From positions 186,001 to 250,000 of the forward strand of contig NZ_WNKX01000001.1 in NCBI RefSeq assembly GCF_009720745.1: a DNA stretch of 64,000 nucleotides, read 5' to 3'. Under the pieces are notes generated by a model, which was given only the letters and a program-made list of their open reading frames with translations, was not told where the DNA came from and did no database searches. Positions 50,161 through 58,378 of this stretch are shown piece after piece. Positions within the stretch are counted from its first letter, which is position 1. Each line of letters starts with the position of its first letter. The translations under genes were made by a program, and so were the position numbers. Source of the stretch: Massilia eburnea. GTDB lineage: Bacteria > Pseudomonadota > Gammaproteobacteria > Burkholderiales > Burkholderiaceae_D.

Positions 50161-50931
50161 ATGAACATGTCTGCTGCAGTGCGCAATGCCCTGATCGCCG
50201 CTTCCGTCTTTGCTGCCGCCGCCCCGGTTGCAGTCGTCTCCGCTTCCCCGCTGGGCTGGTTTGCGGGGGAACGCGTCCAGGGCAATGGCAATATCTCCAA
50301 GCAGGCTCGCGAGGTTTCCAACTTCAACGCACTTGGCCTGGGCGTGCCGGGCAATGTGGAAGTGCGCATTGGCAATACCGACAGCGTAACCATCGAGTCG
50401 GACGACAATATCCTGCCGCTGATCGAAACTGTGGTGGAAGAAGGCACCCTGAAAATCCGCCCCGTTCGCCGCAACCTGCAACTGGATACCCGCAATTTGA
50501 AAGTTGTCATCACGGCCAAGAAACTGGAGCGCATTGCCGTCGGCGGCTCCGGTTCCGTCGATGCGGAGGGCCTGCGCGGTGGCAAACTGTCCTTCGACGT
50601 CGGCGGCTCCGGCTCCATCAACCTGCGCAATATCGAAGGTGAGTCGGTTTCGGTGTCGCTGGGCGGCAGCGGCAACCTGAAGGCGTCCGGCTCGGCCGAT
50701 AAGCTGAAGGTGTCGATCGGCGGCTCCGGCAAAGTCAGCACCGGCCAGTTGGCGACGCGCGAAGCTGCGGTCAGCATCGGCGGCTCCGGCCAGGCGACCG
50801 TGTGGGCGAAACAGGCGCTCTCGGTCAGCGTGGCGGGTTCGGGCGACGTGAGTTATTACGGCGACCCGCAGGTGACCAAGAATGTCATGGGTTCCGGCAC
50901 CGTCAAGCGCCTGGCCGGCGGTCCGAACTGA
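50161..50931 (+). CDS. Secreted head-GIN/DUF2807 protein (longer paralogue)
   Basis: The 256-residue protein has a signal peptide-like N-terminus (ALIAASVFAAAAPVAVVSA) and a DUF2807 domain made of repeated short strands marked by the sequence GGSG (about five times: VGGSGSVDAEGL, VGGSGSINLRN, LGGSGNLKASG, IGGSGKVSTGQ, IGGSGQATVW). This is the expected beta-helix ladder. It shares the fold with the product at 32451-33071. AGAGGAG precedes ATG, and a perfect terminator follows. Function unknown. Confidence 0.85.
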   Translation: MNMSAAVRNALIAASVFAAAAPVAVVSASPLGWFAGERVQGNGNISKQAREVSNFNALGLGVPGNVEVRIGNTDSVTIESDDNILPLIETVVEEGTLKIRPVRRNLQLDTRNLKVVITAKKLERIAVGGSGSVDAEGLRGGKLSFDVGGSGSINLRNIEGESVSVSLGGSGNLKASGSADKLKVSIGGSGKVSTGQLATREAAVSIGGSGQATVWAKQALSVSVAGSGDVSYYGDPQVTKNVMGSGTVKRLAGGPN

Positions 50932-50960
50932 TCCTAGTACCGATGCCGGGTGCCTAAGAA

Positions 50961-50985
50961 AAAACCCGCACAATGTGCGGGTTTT
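50961..50985. terminator. Bidirectional Rho-independent terminator
   Basis: AAAACCCGCACA and TGTGCGGGTTTT pair perfectly around a single base, with A and T runs on both flanks. It separates the DUF2807 gene from the convergent decayed gene. Confidence 0.9.
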
Positions 50986-51002
50986 TCATTCCAGCGTCAG
51001 AC

Positions 51003-52802
51003 CTAGCCCTGGCTTGTCTTGACGCTCCAGCGCCGCTGGGCTTCGCGGATCACTCGGTCAAGCGCGTCATGCACCGGACGTGTCGGTGCGCTGCCAAGCT
51101 GCGGCAGCTGTGCCACTACATTCACCAGCTGCACAATCGCACTATCCAGGCTGGTGGCGCTGCCTTGCTGGATTGCCGCCATGGCGGAGCGCACATCGTC
51201 CACCATGCGGTCGCGCAGGCGTGCCTCCTGCTTGCGCGACAGTGCGAGGCCGTCCAGAGTGGCGATCGCCTGCTGCGCCAGCTGTTCGGCGTCGTACACC
51301 TTGACGGCAAGTGCCAGCGGCTGTCCGTATGGGGTCGGCAAGCCAGTCGACGGATCGATCGTGCTGACCGTCGTGTCGAGGCTGTAACTCGCGCCTTGCA
51401 GCGGCGCGCGCAGCGCCAGCAATGCATCCCAGGACTGTTGGCTCTCCAGCGTGAACGACCAATTGATGGCGTGCTTGTCGCCGTCATAGGTGCCGTCCGG
51501 CGAAGACGAGACATATTCGGCATCGGCTGGCAACGCACTCGACACCAGCACTGCCGTCGCGGGACCCAGGTTGCGCACACCCAGCCTGGCCAGCAAGCTG
51601 GCGCCCGGCGCCTGGGTGTCGCCCAGCGGCCGCATGACCTGCTGCAGGCTGCTGTCGATTACCGGCTGCCATGCACCTTCTTTGGTAAAGCTCGATGGCA
51701 GGTCGAAGGCAAATTGCAGCACGCGTCCCGCGCCATAGGTATTGCCGATGATGGCAGGCGCATCGCCGCGCGGACCTCCGACGTCCAGCCTTGCTTGCGC
51801 ACTGCCGCCGGCCAGCTCCAGACGGTCTGAACGGCCACTGCTATACAGGCGCTGCGGCGTGTACAGCGGCCCAGTCAGGTCGACCGCCAAATCGGTCGGC
51901 CCGAACTTGCCTTTCCAGCGTATGCCGGCCATCTCGTCCAGCACGCCATTGCGCTGGTCGTGCTCGCTATCCACGAGCGCACCGTCGCGCCAGCGCCGTC
52001 ACGTGCGGATCGCCGCCCCAGGCGCCGTCGGCGCCCTGCTGCGCCAGCAGGAAGGCCAGCGCCGCGGACTGGCAAGCCGCTATCGCTGCCATTGGCCTGC
52101 AGGGCCAGCGATGCGAGCGCCGTTTGCGTCACGCTGCCCGCGCAGCCAGGCAGCGCCCTGGTTCAGCGCATTTTGCACCATCGGATCGCCGCCCGCGGTC
52201 TGCAAAGCCATCACCGCCAGGGCGCTGACATTCGCTGAAGGCTGGCTGGGCGACACGCCAAAGCTGCCGTTCGCATCCTGCTGCGACACCAGGTACGCCG
52301 CTGCGCGCCCGCGTGCCGCGCCATCGGCGTAGGCGCCGGCGCTGAAGGCCAACATGGTCCAGGCGGTGTCCAGCGCATTGCTGGCGAAGCCCGGGGCGCC
52401 GCCGAAGCCGCCGTCGCTGTTCTGGCGCGCGCCCAGCGCAGCCAGCAGGCTCGCGGCACTGCGTCCGGCCTGCACCTGGCTCACCGCCTGGCACGCCATG
52501 TATTCCGTATTGTCTTCCGTGTCGGCCGCGATCGCGTCGGCCAGCGCCGCCGGCGTGCTGGCAAGCTGCTTCAGCGTGCGCGCCGTTTCGCTACGCACCT
52601 GCAGCGGCAAGGCGCCCGACGCGGCCTCGCTTTGCAGGCTGCCGTCAGGCGCCACCTGGGCCTGCAGTCAGGCCAGGCTGCGCGCCAGCGGCTGGCTTGA
52701 CTGGGCATAGACGGCCCCTGCCAGCATTGCTGCGCAGGCCAAGACACACATTGTAAGAATATGGTTCAGGCCAATACGGCCAGGCAAACGAGGTAATCTC
52801 AT
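51003..52802 (-). pseudogene. Decayed secreted terpenoid-cyclase-like repeat protein with DUF11-like C-terminus
   Basis: ATG 52802 opens a signal peptide (MCVLACAAMLAGAVYA within it). The frame meets TGA at 52670-52668 where relatives would have Trp (SLA-stop-LQAQVAPDGS). It then stays open through alpha/alpha repeats (GARQNSDGGFGGAPGF, QQDANGSFGVSP). Between about 52130 and 51985 coding similarity passes through all three frames (TALASLALQANGSDS, then ACQSAALAFLLAQQGADG, then VDSEHDQRNGVL) and returns to the first. The last 324 residues include VRNLGPATAVLVSSALPADA, a DUF11-like segment. One nonsense and three single-base shifts mean it is inactive, unless the assembly is faulty. Confidence 0.8.
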
Positions 52803-52833
52803 TTCTTGTTCTAATCAGTCGTTGCCGTTTCGC

Positions 52834-53232
52834 TCAATTGCGGTCAGCAAGTTTTGCGGCTGGTTGCCATTTGCGTCGCGTAAACGTCTGGCTTTGGAGA
52901 ATTTCCCAATTCACGCTTTGCAGACCTGCGATCCGCGCAACGTCACCATCTCTCGCCGGCGAATAATTTGCCGAGAAGCTGCTGGTACCGATAGCTACCG
53001 ACCAGCTCGGACACAGGCGGGCCGAAACACCCAGCATTTCAAGCACCATCTCGCTCCATTGCGTGGCATGTGGCAGCTCGACAAAGAAATCCGCCTTCTC
53101 AAGTTTCTTGCCGTCCAGCGTCACTTGCTCGAGCTCTACAGACTCAAAATGGACTGCGAGCAATCGCTCAAGCTTTTTCAACACGATAGCCAAGGCAACG
53201 CCTTGCGAAACGACCGACCAATAAGACTTCAT
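52834..53232 (-). CDS. Hypothetical protein, possible immunity partner
   Basis: The 132-residue protein (from ATG 53232, MKSYWSVVSQGVALAIVLKK) has no signal peptide and no recognised family. It has a short hydrophobic N-terminal stretch and an acidic middle (VELEQVTLDGKKLEKADFF, LPHATQWSEMVLEML). It starts 45 bases after the stop of the putative toxin on the same strand, which is the usual order and spacing of toxin-immunity pairs. The longer upstream frame overlaps the toxin end and is less likely. The functional label is inference from context. Confidence 0.5.
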   Translation of the reverse strand: MKSYWSVVSQGVALAIVLKKLERLLAVHFESVELEQVTLDGKKLEKADFFVELPHATQWSEMVLEMLGVSARLCPSWSVAIGTSSFSANYSPARDGDVARIAGLQSVNWEILQSQTFTRRKWQPAAKLADRN

Positions 53233-53276
53233 TCTTGCCTCGCTCAATTCTTTCAATACGCTTCTGTGGGAGCTGC

Positions 53277-53894
53277 TCACTGGTTCCACCGCCGAACGTG
53301 GTAATGGAAACTGCCATCGCGCCACACCGCAATTTCGCCTGTCTGAACTCCGGCCGCACCACCATGACCTGCATTGAAGGGGTGATAGTCCATCCGCACC
53401 AACTGGCGCGTAATCCCCATCTCCAGACCAATGCCGCTCAATTGTCCGTCCGCGCCGACAGGGCCGCCGAAGACTAATTTGACAGGCCCCCGTTCCGGGC
53501 CGAATCGCACCTTTGCCGGGGTGGGAATTACAGCAAGTGGTTTGCCGTTGCCCAGCATGCCGCCAGTTACCAGTGGCATATAGACCAGGGCGCCGGTCAG
53601 CTTCTTACCTTTTTCTCGCGAGACAGCATAACCGCTGGCCCAATCGCCAATCCCTGTGCCAATTGCACGGGGCAGATTAAACGCTGCACTTTCCATCGCG
53701 TCGCCGAAGTTGATACCGGCCAGCCCGAGCGATCTGCCAGTATAGTCGGTCGGAATGCCGCTTGCGCCGCCAAATACTGACTGTACGGTTCCCATCAATT
53801 CAGCCAGGCCCATTACCGCGCTAACCCTGTCATAGGCATTCATCAGCCAGCCAATAAGCGCAGCGATCTGCCTCAGAGTACTTTGCATTTCCAT
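53277..53894 (-). CDS. Hypothetical protein with histidine-rich C-terminal domain, possible polymorphic-toxin-like effector
   Basis: The 205-residue protein has a mildly hydrophobic, Gly/Ala-rich N-terminal half (IAALIGWLMNAYDRV, GLAELMGTVQSVFGG) without a cleavable signal, and a compact C-terminal region rich in conserved-looking His, Gly and Trp: MDYHPFNAGHGGAAGVQ then GEIAVWRDGSFHYH. Small C-terminal domains of this type end many polymorphic toxins, but I do not recognise a named family. ATG 53894 is preferred over GTG 53900. It is followed by the candidate immunity gene. Confidence 0.5.
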   Translation of the reverse strand: MEMQSTLRQIAALIGWLMNAYDRVSAVMGLAELMGTVQSVFGGASGIPTDYTGRSLGLAGINFGDAMESAAFNLPRAIGTGIGDWASGYAVSREKGKKLTGALVYMPLVTGGMLGNGKPLAVIPTPAKVRFGPERGPVKLVFGGPVGADGQLSGIGLEMGITRQLVRMDYHPFNAGHGGAAGVQTGEIAVWRDGSFHYHVRRWNQ

Positions 53895-53937
53895 CGCCAC
53901 CGAAAGCTCACTGAGCGACGTTTTTGAAAATATTTCT

Positions 53938-54039
53938 AACTTTCCATTCGAAAAAAATTAGGTAGAACAGCTTCGCCCCAGATTGGAAACAGCGAGAAAT
54001 CGAAAGCCGGCTACAGATGCAACTTTCGATTTGAAAGTG
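53938..54039. promoter_or_regulatory. Two TTTC-ATT-GAAA-type dyads upstream of the putative toxin gene
   Basis: AACTTTCCATTCGAAAAAAA at 53938-53957 and AACTTTCGATTTGAAAGTG at 54021-54039 share the half-sites CTTTC and GAAA with the dyad at 16620-16638. The 208-base interval is otherwise AT-rich and gene-free. It is the only place for a promoter of the minus-strand pair at 52834-53894. Confidence 0.4.
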
Positions 54040-54071
54040 TTGCGTTGCTGCACCGCACAAGTTCAAATGGG

Positions 54072-54094
54072 AACGCCCCGGCTTGCGGGGCGTT
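54072..54094 (-). terminator. Terminator hairpin after the TonB receptor gene
   Basis: AACGCCCCG and CGGGGCGTT pair perfectly around GCTTG, 14 bases after the receptor stop on the minus strand. The following T run is weak. Confidence 0.7.
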
Positions 54095-54108
54095 GGGCGG
54101 TCATTGCG

Positions 54109-56343
54109 CTATAAGTCGAACTTGAGGTCGGCACTGACAGTGCGCTGGGCGTACGGGTGGAATGCCCAGTACTTTTCGTTATTTAAGTTGTCAATGCCGA
54201 TCGAAGCGGTCCACTGGCGATTGAACCGGTAGCGCAGGCGCACGTCGGCCACCAGATAATCCGATACGCCCATATACGTCGCACCATTCGGATCGCTGTT
54301 ATCCAGCGTGCCGTATTGCTTGCCGCTGTAACGCACACCGAACGTCCCCGTCCAATGCTCGCCAACGTGGTAAGACGCCAGCGCATTCGCGCGCCACTTC
54401 GGCACGCGCGGCTGCCGCTTGCCGACACTGGACGGCATAGCGTCATTTGCCACAATCTTCGAGTCCGCGTAGGTCAAGCTGCTTTGCAAGGACAGTCCGT
54501 GAATCAGCACCTCATCCGCCTGCTGCGACAACTCAAGCCCACGCGTACGGATCTTGCCGACGTTTTGAATGGTGTTGACAGTAGCGGTCAGCGGCTGCGA
54601 ATACAAGGCGTCGCGCGTGCGCTCGCCAAACAGGGTGGCGCGCACGCTGCCTTGCGCAGTCACATGCTCCGCTGTCAGCTCTCCCGTCCACGATTTCTCC
54701 GCCCGCAGGTTCGGGTCAGTATTGACGATCTTGTCGTCGACGATCGAACCCTGGAACAGTTCCGCCGCCGTGGGATTGCGCACTGCGCGGCCAGCGGAAG
54801 CTCTCAGCGTCCAGGCCTCGTCTGCACGCCACGCCAGAGCAGCTTTTGGCGACCACGCCTGCTCGCGACGGTCTGTGAATGGCAGCAGCTTGTCAGCGGC
54901 GGCGGAAATTTCACCACCGTAGGCACGCCAGGTTTCGTGCCGCAGGCCCAGCGTGGCCTTCCATTCGGCAGCCAGGCGCCAGGTATCCTGCGCGTACAAG
55001 CTCTCCAGGCGCGTATTGCCGTTAAAGGTCGACACATGCTTGCCGCCTTCGCCCGCAATCCAGTCTGCCACGCTCGTCACATGCGTACGCAGCATCGCAT
55101 TTTCTCGCTGCGCGCCAAACTCCACCTGATGCGCCGCGCCGGCACGCCAGTTGCCGCGTAATGACAAGGTGCTCCAGCCGCTGCCGCCCATGTCGGTCAG
55201 ATTGCCCTGGCCAGCTCCGGTCGGCACCCGCGCCAGGTCGCGCGAGTAATCGTAGACGCTGCCGGCAATCTCCCAATTGAAGCTGCCGCGCCCATGCGTT
55301 TTCAGCGACAGGCCATGCATCACATGTTCAAGGTCCGAACGTGCGCCCGCGAAATCAGACGGCAGCAAGGTAAAACGCTTGCCGCCGATATTGATTGCGC
55401 CGCTGGTCACGCCATTGCCTGAAGCATCGCGCAGATAGGAATCGACATTGCGCACCGCATCGTTCTGCCACCAGCCGAGGGTATAGCTGGCGCGCAGCGT
55501 CGGCGAGATGTCGTAAGCCAGCTTCGCCTTGGCATGGTCCTGCACCGTATTCACCTGGTTCGTGCTGCCCAGGATATACCAGTCCTTGCCGGCTGGATTA
55601 TGGTCGGCGACCGCACCGGTAACCGGCACGCCGGCCGCCTCGCCTGGCTTGGGCGTCACGCCAGAGGACACCAGCTTGTTGGCGAAAGCAATCGGCTGGC
55701 CATTACTATCCAGGCGAGACAAATCGATCCACCACGACAGCGCGCCCGCGCGGTCTCCCAGTGAGGTGCTGAACTGGCGGCCGGCATGGTGCGAATGGCT
55801 CGCATACTGGTCGAAGCCCTGCCCCACCCAGGACAGTTTGGCGTGCGCTTCCAGTTTGTTCGGCATGCGCGTCTGGTAGTCCACTACCGCACCTACCGAG
55901 TTGCCCGCGTACGCCGCCGAGAACGGGCCATACAGCACATCGACGCGTTCAATTTCCTCCGGCGTCACCATGCCCCAGCGCGGCGTGAACGTAGCGCCAT
56001 TGCCCAGCAGGTTGGACAGCAGGATGCCATCCGCATACACCAGCGAGCGGGCGCTATTTCCCGTGCCGGAAGCGCGGCTGGCCAGCACCGCATGGTCATA
56101 ATCGCCGATGAAGCGCTTGCGTACGTTCAGGCTTGGCAGGTATTTCAGCGCGTCTTCACTGTCGAAGGCGTTGATCCGGTCCTCGACTTGCGCACCGGTG
56201 ATCCCCTCGATTGTGGTCGGGATCTGCGTGGGCAGCGAAGTTGGCCGGCCACCGTTGATGGTCACCACATGATCCGCATGCGCCGGGCAGGCGAAGCCAA
56301 TCGCCGCCAGCATCGCTGCCAGCGGCTTATATTGCAGATTCAT
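54109..56343 (-). CDS. TonB-dependent outer-membrane receptor, probable copper-linked
   Basis: The 744-residue protein has a signal peptide (ending PAHA), a plug domain (about 35-160; GAQVEDRINAFDSEDALKYL, VDVLYGPFSAAYAGNSVGAV) and a beta-barrel ending in an aromatic C-terminus (TVSADLKFDL). NLNNEKYWAFHPYAQ is the typical last-strand region. It is the last gene of an operon with a PCu(A)C chaperone and DUF1775 and DUF2946 proteins, which suggests copper or a copper chelate as ligand. The ribosome binding site GGGGG lies 4 bases before ATG. Confidence 0.9.
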   Translation of the reverse strand: MNLQYKPLAAMLAAIGFACPAHADHVVTINGGRPTSLPTQIPTTIEGITGAQVEDRINAFDSEDALKYLPSLNVRKRFIGDYDHAVLASRASGTGNSARSLVYADGILLSNLLGNGATFTPRWGMVTPEEIERVDVLYGPFSAAYAGNSVGAVVDYQTRMPNKLEAHAKLSWVGQGFDQYASHSHHAGRQFSTSLGDRAGALSWWIDLSRLDSNGQPIAFANKLVSSGVTPKPGEAAGVPVTGAVADHNPAGKDWYILGSTNQVNTVQDHAKAKLAYDISPTLRASYTLGWWQNDAVRNVDSYLRDASGNGVTSGAINIGGKRFTLLPSDFAGARSDLEHVMHGLSLKTHGRGSFNWEIAGSVYDYSRDLARVPTGAGQGNLTDMGGSGWSTLSLRGNWRAGAAHQVEFGAQRENAMLRTHVTSVADWIAGEGGKHVSTFNGNTRLESLYAQDTWRLAAEWKATLGLRHETWRAYGGEISAAADKLLPFTDRREQAWSPKAALAWRADEAWTLRASAGRAVRNPTAAELFQGSIVDDKIVNTDPNLRAEKSWTGELTAEHVTAQGSVRATLFGERTRDALYSQPLTATVNTIQNVGKIRTRGLELSQQADEVLIHGLSLQSSLTYADSKIVANDAMPSSVGKRQPRVPKWRANALASYHVGEHWTGTFGVRYSGKQYGTLDNSDPNGATYMGVSDYLVADVRLRYRFNRQWTASIGIDNLNNEKYWAFHPYAQRTVSADLKFDL

Positions 56344-56352
56344 GTCGCCCCC

Positions 56353-56739
56353 TTAACGCGTTTCGAGGGTTGCTTCCCAGTTCGCGCTGCCCACCTGGCA
56401 GGACTGGACGATCTTCAGGACATGGCTGCCTACCGCCGGCATTTTGCCGAACATGACGAATTCCTCGTAGAAGTCGTCCGGCAGCGGACCGCCGCGCCAG
56501 GTCAGGCCATCGGGCGAACGCTCGACATTCCAGCCGTTCTTCGGCATCGGCCGCATCGCCGCAAAGCCTTCCGGCAGGCGGATGCTGACCGCCGTAGTCG
56601 GGCTGCCGTTGCAGCCATGGCCGACACGGAACACCAGCTTCTGGTAACTGCCGGCAGCAAAGCTGCTTTGTTCAAGCGAGACGTGCGCGTGCGCAGACGC
56701 AGCCGCCAGCAGCGCTGCGGCCATCAGGTATTTTTTCAT
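56353..56739 (-). CDS. DUF1775 (YcnI-like) periplasmic copper-associated protein
   Basis: The 128-residue protein has a signal peptide ending SAHA directly followed by histidine (HVSLEQSSF). A free N-terminal His is the copper ligand in the YcnI family. Other family strings are YQKLVFRVGHGCNGSPT and VSIRLPEGFAAMRPMPKNGW. It is shorter than many homologues (about 170-240) and lacks the C-terminal transmembrane helix. It lies between the PCu(A)C and receptor genes with AAGGAG upstream. Confidence 0.87.
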   Translation of the reverse strand: MKKYLMAAALLAAASAHAHVSLEQSSFAAGSYQKLVFRVGHGCNGSPTTAVSIRLPEGFAAMRPMPKNGWNVERSPDGLTWRGGPLPDDFYEEFVMFGKMPAVGSHVLKIVQSCQVGSANWEATLETR

Positions 56740-56751
56740 GGTGGCGGCTCC

Positions 56752-57201
56752 TTAGCGGTGCTTCGGAGGGCTATAGGTCAAAGGCTTGACTGGCACTTGT
56801 ACTTGCACCGTCTCGCGCTTCTTGTCCTTCTTTTCGAAGACAAGCGTCATCGGCACGGTCTCGCCGGCCTTCATCTGGCGCTTCAAGTCCATCATCATGA
56901 TGTGGTAGCCGCCGGAGGCCAGCGCCACCGTCTTGCCCGCAGGGAGCTCGATGCTGTCGACCGCCGACATCAACATGCGGTCGCCCTTCATCGACATCTG
57001 GTGGATTTCAACGATGCCCGCGGCCGGGGTGCTGACGTCGACCAGGCGCGCGTCCTGGTCGGACACGAGCTCCATGAAGGCGCCGGTAGCCTGTGCGGCT
57101 GGCACCGTGGCGCGAATCCACGGTTCACGAACGGTAACCTGGGCCGCTGCGGAGGCGGCCATGACGATCGATACTGCAAACGCGAAGAACTGCTTTTTCA
57201 T
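56752..57201 (-). CDS. Periplasmic copper chaperone PCu(A)C
   Basis: The 149-residue protein has a signal peptide (ending AASAAA) and the Cu(I)-binding motif HQMSMKGDRM with a later GGYHIMMMDLKRQM, matching H-x(n)-M-x(n)-H-x-M of PCu(A)C proteins that deliver copper to cytochrome oxidase. An AAGGAG site supports the start. It precedes the DUF1775 gene by 12 bases; the two families often cooperate. Confidence 0.93.
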   Translation of the reverse strand: MKKQFFAFAVSIVMAASAAAQVTVREPWIRATVPAAQATGAFMELVSDQDARLVDVSTPAAGIVEIHQMSMKGDRMLMSAVDSIELPAGKTVALASGGYHIMMMDLKRQMKAGETVPMTLVFEKKDKKRETVQVQVPVKPLTYSPPKHR

Positions 57202-57235
57202 TATTCACTCCTTGATTCGTTAAATGGGGACGAGA

Positions 57236-57652
57236 TCAGGCGAATGCAGGCGGTCCTCGCGGATGGGATGCCGACCACACCGGCAAGGGTTGTGGCGACT
57301 GGTAGAACAGCGCTGGGCGCAGGCTTGCGCCATCAAGCGGCAATGGCAGCGCCAGGCCGGAAGGCGGCAAACCGAACGTACCCGCATGGGTTACGCAATA
57401 GGCGCAATCCTTCATGTCCATCTTGGCCATGGGTTGCTCCTTGCTGCGGTCCGTCACCGCAGCGAAGGTCGCAGCATCGAGTTCACCAACGCCGGTGACA
57501 CGGGTGCCATCGTTCAGGCAAATCTCCCAGGTGCGGGGCTTGCCGTTTACCGCATGCGAAATCGCCGGTGCGAGCGCGTTCACCAGGATGGCGAAACAAG
57601 CGATCCAGATCCAGCGCAGGCGGGTTGACGATTTCATATGCATGGCCGGCAT
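57236..57652 (-). CDS. DUF2946-family membrane-associated protein
   Basis: The 138-residue protein has an N-terminal hydrophobic segment (WIWIACFAILVNALAPAISHA) and a short domain with EICLNDGTRV and a CxxC pair in MKDCAYCVTHAG, then a low-complexity proline-rich tail. This matches DUF2946 proteins, regularly encoded beside copper-uptake receptors and PCu(A)C. The start is uncertain: three ATGs lie within six codons and none has a clear ribosome binding site. It is first in the minus-strand operon. Confidence 0.78.
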   Translation of the reverse strand: MPAMHMKSSTRLRWIWIACFAILVNALAPAISHAVNGKPRTWEICLNDGTRVTGVGELDAATFAAVTDRSKEQPMAKMDMKDCAYCVTHAGTFGLPPSGLALPLPLDGASLRPALFYQSPQPLPVWSASHPRGPPAFA

Positions 57653-57658
57653 TATAAC

Positions 57659-58378
57659 TTAGCGGCCCGCTTCCAGTTGGGCTGCCAGCTCGCGCGCCGC
57701 CTGCCAGCGGCTGGCGGGGGAAGGATGGTCGAAGCGCTCGAAATTGGGGTAGTGGCTGTGCTTTGCCAACTTGCGGAAATAGCCCGCCAGCGCCTGCGGC
57801 CGCCATCCCCCACGCACTGCAAACATCAGGCCTTCGCGGTCGGCCTCCATCTCCTGTCGCTGGTTGAAGCTTGCCAGCTTGCGCATCAAGGCATTATCGT
57901 TGTCGATATCATGCTCGAATTCCTGAAACGGCTGCTTCGCGCGTTCCGGTTCGAGCCGCAGCGCTTCCCCGAATTCCTTCAGGTTGTGGCGCAGCACGGC
58001 GTGCATGATTTCATGGGCCAGCAGCATGGCCAACTCCGCATCGGTTAATGCCAGTTGATCGACATAAGCGCGGCTGACCAGCATTTTGCCGCCTGCCATG
58101 GCGTAGGCGTTGGCATCGCCATCGGTGGTGGTGTGCAGTTCCCAATCCCACGCGGCGGACTCCGGGTACTCGCGCTTTGCCTGCTCGATCAGCGGACGTG
58201 CCAGCGCCGCGACCCGCGCACCAAAGCGCTCATCATCATCCAGGCGAAAACCGCTGCGCAGGTCAGCGATCTGCTCGCGATACAGCTTTGCCGAACCGCC
58301 CATGACTTCATCCTGCGTCACCGTTTGAGCCGCCGCCCCTTGGACGATGAATAAAAAGGCAATAAGATAGCGCACCAT
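57659..58378 (-). CDS. M48-family periplasmic metalloprotease
   Basis: The 239-residue protein has a signal peptide (MVRYLIAFLFIVQGAAA) and the zinc site HEIMH near residue 121 with a downstream glutamate in RQEMEADREGL, the HExxH...ExxxD layout of M48 peptidases. AYAMAGGKMLVSRAYVDQL precedes the motif, as in Oma1/BepA-like proteins. It lacks the TPR part of BepA. Its ATG overlaps the divergent start codon at 58377 by two bases, and no ribosome binding site is evident. A longer upstream frame would precede the signal peptide and is rejected. Confidence 0.88.
   Translation of the reverse strand: MVRYLIAFLFIVQGAAAQTVTQDEVMGGSAKLYREQIADLRSGFRLDDDERFGARVAALARPLIEQAKREYPESAAWDWELHTTTDGDANAYAMAGGKMLVSRAYVDQLALTDAELAMLLAHEIMHAVLRHNLKEFGEALRLEPERAKQPFQEFEHDIDNDNALMRKLASFNQRQEMEADREGLMFAVRGGWRPQALAGYFRKLAKHSHYPNFERFDHPSPASRWQAARELAAQLEAGR

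Noticed and set aside
52668..52670. Selenocysteine or other recoding at the in-frame TGA
   Set aside because: The expected residue is Trp, no SECIS-like hairpin follows, and three further frameshifts occur downstream, so gene decay is simpler.
54109..56343. Cobalamin or siderophore receptor
   Set aside because: No cobalamin riboswitch fits in the 9-base gap upstream and no siderophore genes are nearby; the linked PCu(A)C, DUF1775 and DUF2946 genes favour copper.
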